Source: Candidatus Fukatsuia endosymbiont of Tuberolachnus salignus
GTDB lineage: Bacteria; Pseudomonadota; Gammaproteobacteria; Enterobacterales; Enterobacteriaceae
Length of the DNA stretch: 64,000 bases
Reading direction: 5' to 3'
Assembly: GCF_964030845.1 (NCBI RefSeq)
Contig: NZ_OZ034983.1
Coordinates: forward strand, 248,001 to 312,000
Below are positions 1-8,694 of this stretch, one piece after another. Within the stretch, counting starts at the first letter, position 1. Each line of letters starts with the position of its first letter. A program made the translations under genes and the position numbers. The notes under the pieces are model-generated. The model saw only the letters and a program-made list of their open reading frames with translations. It did not search any database and was not told where the DNA came from.

Positions 1-198
1 AATTCCCATCAAACGTGAAAACCAACGGCGGCACGGCTGACTGATTACTGGTGTGCTCATTCCTTTAATAAATTGCACCGCCTGTGTATTAGGCTGAACA
101 CGACGACCATCAGGGGTCTCCAGCCAGCCACGGCGATGCGTAATGTGCAACGGGTTATCTGGCAATACGGCTACGGATGTGCAGGTTTTTATTGACAT
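1..198 (-). CDS. Small island protein, N-terminal 66 codons only (runs off window)
   Basis: A frame opens with ATG at 198 and stays open to base 1, so only the N-terminus is visible. A good Shine-Dalgarno (GGGAGA) sits 8-9 bases upstream of the ATG, which supports a real gene. The protein has a short basic stretch (THRRGW) and no membrane segment or motif I recognise. It lies in a P4-type island with an AlpA regulator and integrase, where short unconserved accessory proteins are usual. Function unknown. Confidence 0.5.
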   Translation of the reverse strand, partial: MSIKTCTSVAVLPDNPLHITHRRGWLETPDGRRVQPNTQAVQFIKGMSTPVISQPCRRWFSRLMGI

Positions 199-851
199 AG
201 TGCAATCTCCCTTTACGTGAAAATAATGCCGGAATGTTTACCCCGTCCGGCGCGGGTTTGTGTGGTACTATTTTTATGCCGGCTTCTGCTCTACCAAAGA
301 TGACGCCGGCATAACCTCCCACCACAACAAGGAAAATAGGTTGATGTTTAACAATAAAACGCAAAGTGCGATTAACATTCGCATCTCATTTAATCGCCCT
401 TGGTACTCTCTACGAAGACATTAAGATCTCTGCATTCAATTTGAAAAGATTTTATTCTTAGCATGAAAAAGAAATGACCGCACTGCCTAAAAAATAGATA
501 AAAATAGAAAAATATGAATTTCAGGAGAATATTTTCAGTTCTATCTTGATGGTATTTAAGCTTGTGCATTATAATAAAGCACTTTCCAAACATATATACT
601 CCCATTGCACCATAGACTTTGTAATATCCCCGTTGCACCTTAGAAGGTAGAGTGACAGGGAATGGCTTAATTGTCATAAATGTTATCTCGAAATAGCGTT
701 AAAACACAGTGTGTGACAGTGTGTATTTTTTGAATTTTAAAATTCATCACTTATTCCTGTAATAAATAAAACCTCTTCATAATGCTAATTTAAGGGAAGG
801 CTTTACGCTTTGATTTAAAGGGTATGACGCGTTTTGCGTTTAATTTCTGCT
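199..851. other. Gene-poor island stretch with one doubtful ORF
   Basis: No convincing gene is seen here. A 95-codon frame on the minus strand (677-390) starts with ATG and has a weak GAG upstream, but its product is a run of Phe/Tyr/Lys without a recognisable domain and it may be chance. The rest is AT-rich and probably holds the promoter of the gene ending at base 1. Confidence 0.4.
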
Positions 852-1208
852 TCATGTATAAGAAATTGCTGCCAACCAGTTAATTTGGCGTGTTTCTTTC
901 GGTGTGCATGGATTGCCATCACAACGAGAACAATCAGGGCTGATAGCAATAGTTCTGTTGAATAACTCATCATCATTCCTCTCTATTTTCTTCATTTGAT
1001 GTAACTGATCGATGTAATCTGTTGCTTGTGCCACCGTATCGACCTTGCCAAACGACCGATCACCTAACCACAGGTGATAACGGGTAATCGGTTGAGCCAC
1101 TGTTCTCGGCAGGCGGACAAGAGTAAATCCCCGGTATTCCTGTGAGTGGCGACTGATTGCGGTTGGGGGGTAGATCATTTTTTCCTCAAATGCGCTTTTC
1201 AATGGCAT
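852..1208 (-). CDS. Phage/island protein of unknown function (118 aa)
   Basis: ATG at 1208 is preceded by GAGGG five bases upstream and overlaps the end of the next upstream gene (stop at 1186), so the two look translationally coupled. The protein has a central segment (about residues 24-70) with GFTLVRLP and a Trp-rich strand, ending in a Cys-containing tail (SPDCSRCDGNPC). I recognise the style of small P2/P4-type phage proteins but no named family. Function unknown. Confidence 0.5.
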   Translation of the reverse strand: MPLKSAFEEKMIYPPTAISRHSQEYRGFTLVRLPRTVAQPITRYHLWLGDRSFGKVDTVAQATDYIDQLHQMKKIERNDDELFNRTIAISPDCSRCDGNPCTPKETRQINWLAAISYT

Positions 1209-1500
1209 CAAAACCCTCGATCACAGGGATCGCATAAAAAGCAACCATATTGATACGTTTTAATTCTCTTCGGTTGCTTATCGTACGTTTCAATAATGGG
1301 AGATAGTTACGTTCAGCATCACTTTGAACTTGCCTTAATTCCATGCCAGTAAATTTTGCATACTCACTAAGTGTCATGCTTGGCTTGATATTATTTGCCG
1401 TTAAATAAGAGAGAGATAACTCCATAGCACTAGTTATGGAAGGATGCGGATTCCTTTGCGTCAATGAAACAATACGTTCTTTTGATTTTGGAACGGTCAT
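1186..1500 (-). CDS. Probable helix-turn-helix phage regulator, Cox-like
   Basis: The 104-residue protein has a segment around residues 42-66 (SEYAKFTGMELRQVQSDAE) that reads like the helix-turn-helix of Cox-type excisionase/repressors of P2- and P4-like phages. This is pattern recognition only. The ATG at 1500 lies three bases from the junction with the truncated IS4 copy, and no Shine-Dalgarno from native DNA remains, so the original start may have been further upstream and lost in the deletion. Downstream it overlaps the 118-aa gene by 23 bases. Confidence 0.45.
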   Translation of the reverse strand: MTVPKSKERIVSLTQRNPHPSITSAMELSLSYLTANNIKPSMTLSEYAKFTGMELRQVQSDAERNYLPLLKRTISNRRELKRINMVAFYAIPVIEGFDAIEKRI

Positions 1501-1502
1501 CA

Positions 1503-2522
1503 ATTCACTTTCTCTTCTGCTTCAAAGGCGTCAGTGGCCGTCAAATTGGTCAATAATACCCATTCGACAGGCGCTACTCCTTCTGGAGGAGGCTGTTCTT
1601 TAACACTGATGGCAGATACGTGAACCTTTTCATGGATATGCCGTGAAGCGTCTTTATTGGTAGGCCCATAAACTAGATTATTTCTAATGGGGAGCCAGCC
1701 TGAAATGGAGCGAATATCCACATAAGCCGTTCTTGCTACCCTTTGCTGATTTTTGGGCAGGGTGAGTGCTATGGTTTTTAAAATCGGCGTCTTTGACAAG
1801 GCGGTTTGCACCGTTGTTTTTTTCCCCTTTTCATCGATAAATTTTCTGTCTTTCCGGTTGCGGATAATAAAAAATGTTTTTAGTGAGCTTGCAACCCGAA
1901 AAAGTTCGAAAATATCCGCTTCTCTGTCTCCCAGCGTGATTAAGCAGGTATCTTTGGGTATCAGCGCCGCTGTCTCGTAGAGGGTCTCTATCCACTTAAT
2001 ACTTTCTTTCTCTTTCATTGTCGATTGATAAAGCCGCCGCTGTTTTTCCTGAGGGGGTTCCTCTCGGGAAACACGTGACCAGCATTTAAGCGAGGATAAC
2101 CCAAGCGGCAAGCCCTCCTGAGTTACCATCAAACTTGCATGAAGCATCAACCCCATTTTATGTTTGTGATAGGCTTTAGATATACTTCCCAACCCCTCTG
2201 TCTTTTTATGTGAGTCAACGTTCAACTCTGATGTGTCCTGAAGAGAAAAAACCAGTGAATGCCCCTCCAGACGTTTTTGTGTTTGCACACAATGTGTACG
2301 GAATAGCGCGCTCTCGCTCACTCTCTCATTGCTAAAAAATCGATAAGCTCCTTTGGCCTGTGACCAGGAGCCATGACAGCTTGGGTAAATTGAACCTGAC
2401 GCTTTTGATGATAAGAAGCCCGCTGTTTCAAAAAAACGCTCTTTAAGGCGTTTATCTCCGAAATCAATTTAATGAAATTCTTCCCGGATCCACTCATTCC
2501 CATTACCCGTTACTGTTTTCAT
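1503..2522 (-). pseudogene. IS4-family (IS50-like) transposase remnant
   Basis: The frame corresponds to the 480-residue transposase at 52854-54296. An in-frame TAA replaces a CAA (Gln) codon early in the gene (near 2471). The frame then runs to 1503, where it ends in AEEKVN. The C-terminal part carrying the YREK signature and the catalytic Glu is deleted. The first two catalytic Asp motifs (LQDTSELN and LGDREADI) remain. It cannot make an active transposase. Confidence 0.9.
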
Positions 2523-2610
2523 GTGCCTGTTTCCTGATTTAACTATTGACTCTACCAATAATCCAATTTCACCTGAATCATTTTTCATTCAACGTTGTGG
2601 GTAAAAGTGA

Positions 2611-3345
2611 GGATTGAGATCAGGTGAGTAGGGAGTGAGATATTCAATCCGATGCCCGGCTTTACTGATAGCCTGCTGAATGTCGAGACGTTTGTGGAAA
2701 CTGGCGTTATCCATCACGATGACACAATGAGGAGGAAGAGTAGGCAAAAGGCGCTGGGTAACCCAGGCGTAAAAAACATCACTGTTAATGGAACAAAAAA
2801 ATAATCCGACCGCCATCAGGACGGTTCCCAGTAACGCGCCAATGACATTTGTTCGGCCCTTAGGCTGCCCATCCTGGGTACCCCAACAGCGTTGACCTCG
2901 TGCAGCATAACCGTGGGTTCGTGGCCTATCGTGTGCGAAACCGCTTTCATCCAGATAAACGACCGGTTTTCCCTGCTTTTTATAGCAGGCTATCGTGTCC
3001 TGGAAGGCGCGCCGTGTCTCTTCGTCTGCCTTGGGATGACGCAGGGTTTTTTTTATAGGTGACACCCAGGTTTTTCAGTGCCTGCCAAATGGCTTTCTGG
3101 CACACCTGAAAGCGCGCCGCCCGTTCCCGTTGGTAAGCATCGGGATAAAGTGCAACATCTTCAGCTAACGCCACTTTATCAAGCTTACGCCGACGGGGGG
3201 AAGAAGCTTTAACCTCGATACGACTGAGCCAGCGAGTAACGGAAGCTGAACCAATGTGGAAGCGTTTAGCGGTCTCTCTGATACTCAAGTTTTCTTTCTC
3301 TCGAATACTCAGAACTTTACGGCGAAAATCGACAGAGTGGCTCAT
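2611..3345 (-). pseudogene. IS630-family transposase, interrupted by IS4
   Basis: ORF A (3345-2980) encodes the N-terminal helix-turn-helix domain (RETAKRFHIGSASVTRWL). ORF B (3065 downward) encodes the DDE domain with YLDESGF and VIMDNASFH. They overlap in different frames at a poly-A run, as in copy 2, which suggests programmed slippage. ORF B is cut at SPDLNP by the IS4 insertion, so the last catalytic Glu (NPIE) is missing here. The missing end is still present beyond the IS4 in copy 2. Confidence 0.85.
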
Positions 3346-3494
3346 CGCTAACTCCCTGTTAAATAATTTAGCTATACATTGTAATCAAAATTAATACGTT
3401 ACGCTATAAATCAAATCTACGTTTAGAAACACTAATAAATTTTTTGAACGATTTAATTTGTGATAGCTCTCGATGCTTATTTGTACATTTTTCA

Positions 3495-3707
3495 TTATGC
3501 GATCTCCTTATCCTTTAGTGAACGTTCCAAATCCCGTGCCTTTAACCAGCCCTCAACTTCATCTGCATACCATCCAATACGACGAATACCAATGCGAATA
3601 GGTTTAGGAAAGTCGTGTTGTTTCCACATTTCGTCAAAGGCACTGTCTGCGGAAATGCGCAGAATGGATTTAACTTCTTTCTTCAGTAGTATTTTACGAT
3701 CTAACAT
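3495..3707 (-). CDS. AlpA-family transcriptional regulator
   Basis: A protein of about 70 residues with the MerR-like winged helix typical of AlpA proteins. It begins KILLKKEVKSILRIS and continues to GIRRIGWYADEVEGWL, close to the usual RWRESEVRAWL pattern. AlpA proteins of P4-type islands activate integrase or excision genes, and this gene lies between the integrase and small phage-like genes. I chose the second ATG (3707), because AGAGAT lies at a better distance from it than from the ATG at 3713. Confidence 0.8.
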   Translation of the reverse strand: MLDRKILLKKEVKSILRISADSAFDEMWKQHDFPKPIRIGIRRIGWYADEVEGWLKARDLERSLKDKEIA

Positions 3708-3823
3708 TGACATCTCTCTATTTTCCTTGAGTAAACGGGATGACCAGCGGATACAGATAGGATTGATCTTTTTTTTATAGATTGAAAGAAAGAGGGGGCT
3801 AAATTAGCTCCCTCGTCTCTTAA

Positions 3824-4288
3824 TTAGCGGTGAGAAATTTTCTGTATGTTGTTTTTGACTTCTTCGTACCAGTTCTTAATAGTATCTTTATTAAACTTGT
3901 GATTATAACCCGCCTCAGTCACATAAGCCGACAATATATTTGCCGCTTGCGTATAATTAGCTGAAAGAGTGCAGTGTGTTTTTTCGTAAAGAGTGACAAT
4001 GGCTATTTTACAGGCTGTCGATAGTCGACCCGTGTTGCTAGTGCTAGCTTGGTGACGACGTGAAATGATGGCGTTAGGAATGGGCTTCCCTGTAATCTTA
4101 AGTCGGTGAATTAATTCCTTTCGCTGTAGATAAGTGATAGAAAAATTCTGATCAGTATTAAAATAAGCGGCGTCTCTCAACGCTTTTATCACGGACTCCC
4201 TTTCGGTTTTTTCAAATTCTTGATAGTCATCAAAAGGCAGAGGATTGAAGGGCTTACGATAAAATGCCACAGGGGGAAAGGGTGGCAC
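3824..4288 (-). CDS. Island protein of unknown function (154 aa)
   Basis: The frame begins with GTG at 4288 and overlaps the end of the 56-aa gene upstream by 35 bases, suggesting coupled translation. It is hydrophilic, rich in Lys/Arg/Tyr in its second half, and has no membrane segment. Such proteins often sit between AlpA and integrase in P4-type islands, but I cannot name a family. Function unknown. Confidence 0.5.
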   Translation of the reverse strand: MPPFPPVAFYRKPFNPLPFDDYQEFEKTERESVIKALRDAAYFNTDQNFSITYLQRKELIHRLKITGKPIPNAIISRRHQASTSNTGRLSTACKIAIVTLYEKTHCTLSANYTQAANILSAYVTEAGYNHKFNKDTIKNWYEEVKNNIQKISHR

Positions 4289-4424
4289 CGCCTTTAATTA
4301 TTCGGCACAGATAAGAATGCGCTTCGCAGTGATCTAAATAGCCTTCAGTGATAAAAGCATCCAACACAATACTTAAATCCATGTATGCAAACTCGGCGTA
4401 TTCGTCAAGGAATGAATCGTTCAT
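4254..4424 (-). CDS. Small acidic island protein (56 aa)
   Basis: ATG at 4424 is preceded by AGG about ten bases upstream, and the frame ends at a TAA at 4254. The product starts MNDSFLDEYAEFAYMD and is acidic with a central helix-like segment. It is the first gene of a likely two-gene transcript with the 154-aa gene. No family recognised. Confidence 0.45.
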   Translation of the reverse strand: MNDSFLDEYAEFAYMDLSIVLDAFITEGYLDHCEAHSYLCRIIKGGATLSPCGILS

Positions 4425-5144
4425 TAATTAATGCCTATTATCCATTTACTAATATGAAACACACATCGAAAAGTGTCAGTTAATATTTGAGGCCAGTATT
4501 TTATGCATGAAAGAGAAGGGGTCTATAGAAATTAACGTAAACATTTGATGGTAACATCATGCTTTGACTATTTTTCCTTATTCCATCTTATTATTATTTG
4601 ATTCGTAATCCTCTCACGCCTTCGGCGGCAGTAAATTTCCCTGTTGCAGATTGTTCAACGAATTCACCCCACCAGTCCATCAAGACTCTACGTTGTTCCA
4701 AATAAGTGCTGCGGTTGTAAGCTCGGCGTACTTCGTTGGTATCAACATGAGATAAAGCGGCTTCAATCACATCCGGAGCAAACCCTTTTTCATTCAGTGC
4801 AGTACTGGCAATTGATCTCAATCCATGTGAAACCAGTATCCCCTTATAGCCCATACGTCGCAAGGCTGCATTGGCCGAAGAGCTATTCATTGGAAGAGAG
4901 GGATCTTTAAAGGAGGGAAAGACAAAAGGCCGGTGTGCACTGATCGATTTCATCACCTCCAATACCGCCAGCGATTGGGGAGAGAGTGGCACAACATGTT
5001 CACGGCGCATTTTCATGCGACCGGCTGGGATTGTCCATGTTTTATCTATCAGATTGATTTCATCCCACCGGGCGCTAGCGGCTTCTGCGGGTCTCGCAAT
5101 CGTCAATAACTGAAATTCTATCACCAGTCTCGTTTGTAACTCTA

Positions 5145-6238
5145 TACCCAAGTGAAATCAAGATGCAGGATTTAGCGCCTGGAAATTATCGTTTAAGCGA
5201 GATACCAGAGAACTTGCCATTTGTGGTAGCTTCACCTCAAAGAAGTTTAAGATATCGTTCTTAAAACTCTGTTTAGATGGGTAATATCTATTGTTTCGTG
5301 TTTGCTCATTCATCACCTTCCACAATCGCTCTATCGGGTTTAGATTCGGGCTATACGGCGGAAGGTAATGAAGCTGGATATTCAACGTAAGCGCGGCGTC
5401 TTGCACAAGCTGTGAACGGTGATAGCCTGCACCCTCGAGGATCACATGTGCCGTTGTCGTGATGGGATAATGCGCGCGAATGGCAGACAGGAAGTGAACC
5501 ACATTTTCGCTGTTAATCGTCTCATCATCACGGATTATGGGGTTAGCCACATTCTGGATGTTCAAGGCTCCCATGATATTCAACCGCGTTCTGCTCCCGG
5601 TGGTCTCTATCGTTTTATCCTGGCCTTTTCGTATCCAGCCGTAGCTTATTTTTGCGGCTTGTGTCGGATGAACGGCATCAATAAACAGTATGGGGTCATT
5701 ACCCGCGGCGTCTTTCAATTCGCTGTAGGTCTTTATAAATTGCTGCTGTTTCTCAACGGCAAATTTATGCGGAACACCTTTCGGCTTTTTATAGCTAAAG
5801 CCCTGCTGCTTCAACCCTTTATACAGACCTGATACGGTAAAGGTGATGTTCCAGCGTCCAGCGATATAGGCCACAATTTGGTGATTGTGGTGGTAGAGCG
5901 GCTGGGTGAGATGTTCAACCAGCGACGTGGTCTGTTCCGCATTGAGATAGCCATCGGAGCCGCCATTTTCAGGCTTGAGCTTGTTGAGTTTATGATAGTC
6001 TGTAAGGTGGCGCCGCACCGTGGTTTCATTAATGAGCTGTGAGTGAGCAATCATAGGGGGAGTCCAGCCGTCTGCGGACAACAAAACACACCGGATCCTG
6101 TCACAGACACGGCGGTCATGGCTTTGACGATGTTGGGCTTCGAGGGTAATTTTCTGGTCAGCAGTCAGCTCTATTTTCATGGCTATGAGCATGATCCTTA
6201 TCGACTTCAAAATCAAGCATCTTCATTGATCACGGGTA
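5145..6238 (-). mobile_element. IS630-family insertion sequence inside the integrase
   Basis: The element is about 1,094 bp and flanked by TA duplications (5143-5144 and 6239-6240). Its ends are imperfect inverted repeats: TACCCAAGTGAAATCAAGATGC on the left against TACCCGTGATCAATGAAGATGC on the right, read inwards, given here only to show the match. TA target use is typical of IS630/Tc1 elements. It carries one transposase gene that fills almost the whole element. Confidence 0.9.
5158..6180 (-). CDS. IS630-family transposase, full length with altered DDE residue
   Basis: About 340 residues. The N-terminal half holds helix-turn-helix segments; the C-terminal half is the DDE domain with LFIDAVHP (first Asp) and YSPNLNPIERLW (final Glu). 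The middle catalytic motif reads VILEGAGYH, where the family normally has Asp before Gly-Ala-Gly (ILDGAGYH). The codon is GAG, so this Asp is Glu, which would be expected to cripple catalysis. The start was placed at 6180 (MKIEL) because AAGGAT lies about 13 bases upstream. Confidence 0.9.
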   Translation of the reverse strand: MKIELTADQKITLEAQHRQSHDRRVCDRIRCVLLSADGWTPPMIAHSQLINETTVRRHLTDYHKLNKLKPENGGSDGYLNAEQTTSLVEHLTQPLYHHNHQIVAYIAGRWNITFTVSGLYKGLKQQGFSYKKPKGVPHKFAVEKQQQFIKTYSELKDAAGNDPILFIDAVHPTQAAKISYGWIRKGQDKTIETTGSRTRLNIMGALNIQNVANPIIRDDETINSENVVHFLSAIRAHYPITTTAHVILEGAGYHRSQLVQDAALTLNIQLHYLPPYSPNLNPIERLWKVMNEQTRNNRYYPSKQSFKNDILNFFEVKLPQMASSLVSRLNDNFQALNPAS

Positions 6239-7050
6239 TATATTGGCAACGGATAAAGAACGCATCAAATCAGGTAACTGCTCTGGCCTAATCGTCGGCA
6301 TGTGCTTAATCACTGGTTTTTCAAAGACCTGACTAATTTTCGTGGCTGGGTTGGTTTGAAGCAGCTCTGCATTAACGGCATAGTTCATCACTTCATTAAT
6401 ACGCTGAGTCACCCGCCGCACTGTTTCCAAGCGGCCACTGACACGAATAGGCTCCATCGCTTGTATAAATGTTTGTGCGGTCAATTTAGTGATAGCCACC
6501 CCTTCCACATAAGGAAAGATGTTCTTTTCCGGTGATCGCCATATATCGTTAAGCGTATGCGCCCGCAATCCTTTTGATTTTTTTACTGCAAACCAATCGG
6601 CAGTGATTTTAGCAAAGGTATTGTTATTAGATGCCTTTTCTTTTTCTTGTTGCTGCCTTTGTTGCTCCTGTGGGTCAATTCCTTGTGCCAAGAGTGCTCT
6701 TATCTCCTCTCGTACACGCCTTGCTTCTGCCAGTGATAAAGCGGGGTAATGTCCTAGTGTTAAGGTTGTTCGCTTTTTTGTTGAGGGATGATAGTAGCGT
6801 AGACGCCAGGTTTTAACACCTGATGATTTAACTAATAGCAGTAATCCACCGCCATCATACAAAGATAACTCTTTATTAACTGCCTTTGCGGCTTTTACTT
6901 CGGTATTAGTCAGAGGTTTTGCTTGTATTGCCATAATCACCATTAATAGGACTATGGGACTACCTATTTTGAGGACTAAAAGATAGAATCCCAAATCTAG
7001 CCCCTAAAAAACAGAGTATAGCCCTGCCATACTTAAAGATAACAGGCAAT

Positions 7051-7087
7051 AAAAAACCCGCAAACCTAATTGGAATGCGGGTTTTTG
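7051..7087 (-). terminator. Rho-independent terminator of the tRNA operon
   Basis: On the minus strand a stem AAACCCGCA pairs with TGCGGGTTT around an 11-12 base loop and is followed by a T run. It lies about 42 bases after the CCA end of tRNA-Pro, where the tRNA transcript should stop, and before the integrase start. Confidence 0.85.
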
Positions 7088-7128
7088 TAGGATTACAGTC
7101 AGTTGCTAATACTGGCTGATAATGTATT

Positions 7129-7205
7129 TGGTCGGCGAGAGAGGACTCGAACCTCCGACCCACTGGTCCCAAACCAGTTGCGCTACCAGGCTGCGCTACT
7201 CGCCG
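7129..7205 (-). tRNA. proM: tRNA-Pro (TGG)
   Basis: 77 nt with a full cloverleaf: 5' CGGCGAG pairs with CTCGCCG, the anticodon loop is TTTGGGA, and CCA is encoded. It closely matches enterobacterial proM and is the last tRNA of the four-gene operon. The P4-type integrase starts directly downstream, so this 3' end is the probable attachment site of the island. Confidence 0.98.
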
Positions 7206-7277
7206 ATTTATTAATGCAGATCAATTTCACTCTATACTTTATTCTTTCAACGTCAACAAATAACGATATAGACCGTG

Positions 7278-7364
7278 TGGTGCGAAGGGAGGGAATCGAA
7301 CCCTCACGTCCGTAAGGACACTAACACCTGAAGCTAGCGCGTCTACCAATTCCGCCACCATCGC
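7278..7364 (-). tRNA. leuT: tRNA-Leu (CAG)
   Basis: 87 nt with the long variable arm of leucine tRNAs, anticodon CAG in CTTCAGGTG, and encoded CCA. It is third in the argX-hisR-leuT-proM order, as in E. coli. Confidence 0.98.
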
Positions 7365-7379
7365 ATGTCTCACAAAATT

Positions 7380-7456
7380 TGGGGTGGCTAATGGGGCTCG
7401 AACCCACGACAACTGGAATCACAATCCAGGGCTCTACCAACTGAGCTATAGCCACC
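7380..7456 (-). tRNA. hisR: tRNA-His (GTG)
   Basis: 77 nt including encoded CCA, with anticodon GTG in GATTGTGATTC and the extra 5' G typical of histidine tRNA. Second gene of the operon. Confidence 0.98.
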
Positions 7457-7520
7457 ATCACAAAAGCCAACGCCTTTTAAGTCGTGACTCCGCTTCCGCA
7501 GCTCTCGCACACAAAACTAA

Positions 7521-7597
<77 letters not shown>

Positions 7598-7618
7598 TCG
7601 GCACCGTTTCGGGTGAGG

Positions 7619-7647
7619 ATACTACGGTTTTAATATCAGTCTGTCTA
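7619..7647 (-). promoter_or_regulatory. Promoter of the tRNA operon
   Basis: On the minus strand TAGACA (-35) and TAGTAT (-10) are separated by exactly 17 bases and followed by a GC-rich discriminator (CCTCACCCG). The -10 ends about 21 bases before the 5' end of tRNA-Arg. Such a discriminator is typical of stringently controlled stable-RNA promoters. Confidence 0.85.
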
Positions 7648-7766
7648 GTGCTTTTTAAATCGGAATGATTCATTTGTTTACCCTTTATTCATTTTTTTAT
7701 AAGTCAATATGAAAAAACGGCCTCTATTGCCAATTTTACAGCATATCGTGCTATTCAGAGCAAGGA

Positions 7767-8507
7767 TCACAAATGTCCACGGTAATAATAATAAGCAAAT
7801 CTAAGCAATTTTAGCTGGCGACCAATGCGGCTCGGTTGTGATAACAGCCGGTATAGCCATTCTAGCCCGAGATCTTGCCAACGCTTTGGCGCGCGTTTAG
7901 CACGACCGGTAAAGACATCATAGGTGCCGCCGACGCCCATATATAAAGCATTAGGATAGAGTTGGTAGCAATCACGGATAAAAATTTCCTGTTTTGGTGA
8001 TCCCAGCGCCACTGTTACTATTACCGCCCCACTGGCAGCAATACGGGTAAGTAATGTTTCTCGTTGTTCGGCTGTGAAATAACCGTCTTGGCTGCCGACT
8101 ATATTGACGTTCCACTGCATACGTAATTTTTCTTCAGTTTGGGTGAGAACCTCTGGTTTGCCACCCACCAGGAATACCGGTGTGTTCTGTTGTCCTGCCC
8201 GTTGCATTAATGCTGGCCATAGGTCGGCTCCTGCCACGCGTGAGACTTCAGCTTGCGGGTATTTACGACCGATAGCATTTACCATACTAATACCATCAGC
8301 ATAGAGATAGTCGGCATTATCGAGTAAAGTACGCAGTTCAGTATCTTGTTCCGCCGTCAATAACTTTTCTGCATTCATTGCCACCAGTGTTCCGGTTTTA
8401 ACCTGATTGTTATCGAATAGATAATTAATCGTTTGATCCCTATCACGAAAGCCAAAAATCTTGAAGCCACGTACATCATATTTGGGGATAAGCATATTGG
8501 AACCCAT
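7767..8507 (-). CDS. wecG: UDP-ManNAcA transferase of ECA lipid II synthesis
   Basis: WecG (RffM) adds ManNAcA from UDP-ManNAcA to GlcNAc-PP-undecaprenol, making ECA lipid II at the inner membrane. The 246-residue protein carries the WecG/TagA/CpsF signatures: [34 protein letters not shown] and LGSPKQE, and is the normal length. I placed the start at 8507 because AAGGAT lies 8 bases upstream; a longer frame extends to 8558. It is the last gene of the ECA operon. A palindromic repeat (R1) separates it from wzyE, which could affect expression. Confidence 0.97.
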   Translation of the reverse strand: MGSNMLIPKYDVRGFKIFGFRDRDQTINYLFDNNQVKTGTLVAMNAEKLLTAEQDTELRTLLDNADYLYADGISMVNAIGRKYPQAEVSRVAGADLWPALMQRAGQQNTPVFLVGGKPEVLTQTEEKLRMQWNVNIVGSQDGYFTAEQRETLLTRIAASGAVIVTVALGSPKQEIFIRDCYQLYPNALYMGVGGTYDVFTGRAKRAPKRWQDLGLEWLYRLLSQPSRIGRQLKLLRFAYYYYRGHL

Positions 8508-8547
8508 TATTTTATCCTTATAAAGAATACAGATCCGAGGTGAATAG

Positions 8548-8690
8548 GCTTTTTGCAAAACCTACTAGTGCTGTGGATTCTGCGTTACGTGGTGCTCGCA
8601 ATCCTCACGTACTCGCATGTACACAGCGGTTGCTGTGCTCCAGGTGCCTTGACTTCACACTACACCCGCTACGGTTTTGCAAGAAGTCTA
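8548..8690. repeat. Dispersed palindromic repeat R1, copy A
   Basis: About 143 bp, with ends CTTTTTGCAAAAC and GTTTTGCAAGAAGTCTA forming terminal inverted repeats. The internal part (TCTGCGTTACGTGGTGCTCG) recurs at 20987, 30475, 40184 and 51314. It lies between wzyE and wecG inside the operon and encodes nothing. Probably a non-autonomous MITE-like element. Confidence 0.85.
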
Positions 8691-8694
8691 ATGA

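Larger units (their letters stand above)
1503..3408 (-). mobile_element. Truncated nested IS unit: IS630 carrying IS4, copy 1
   Basis: Bases 1503-3408 are nearly identical to the same arrangement at 53277-55284, minus the MITE found in that copy. The IS4 part (1503-2610) keeps its right inverted repeat at 2595-2610 but has lost about 429 bases of its left end. The IS630 C-terminal piece that should follow is lost too. The right boundary is set where the two copies stop matching, after ACGCTATA at 3408. The unit separates the AlpA gene from the Cox-like gene. Confidence 0.85.
4594..6934 (-). pseudogene. int: P4-type tyrosine integrase, interrupted by an IS element
   Basis: The N-terminal part (6934-6241) has the DUF4102-like arm-binding domain (SLYDGGGLLLLVKSSG) and the SAM-like core-binding domain. 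The C-terminal part (5142-4594) has the catalytic domain: Arg in LLTIARPAEA, the H-x-x-R box in SHGLRSIA, a second His in LSHVD and the Tyr nucleophile in RRAYNR. Removing the IS at 5145-6238 and one TA restores a continuous frame (VANIELQTR), so the gene was intact until recently. The start ATG at 6934 has GGTGAT just upstream. The gene begins about 190 bases from the 3' end of tRNA-Pro, the usual place for a P4-type integrase. Confidence 0.95.

Noticed and set aside
155..364. 69-codon minus-strand ORF with a hydrophobic, Gly-rich start
   Set aside because: Its only start is TTG, it has no ribosome-binding site, and it overlaps the well-supported start of the gene at 198-1.
1753..1980. Plus-strand ORF repeated at 53527-53754
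   Set aside because: It is the complementary strand of the IS4 transposase gene and repeats only because the IS is present twice.
5419..5832. 137-codon plus-strand ORF
   Set aside because: Shadow of the IS630 transposase on the other strand; no start signal or domain.
7103..7315. 70-codon ORF across tRNA-Pro and tRNA-Leu
   Set aside because: It is a reading of tRNA genes; such tRNA-derived frames are a common annotation artefact.
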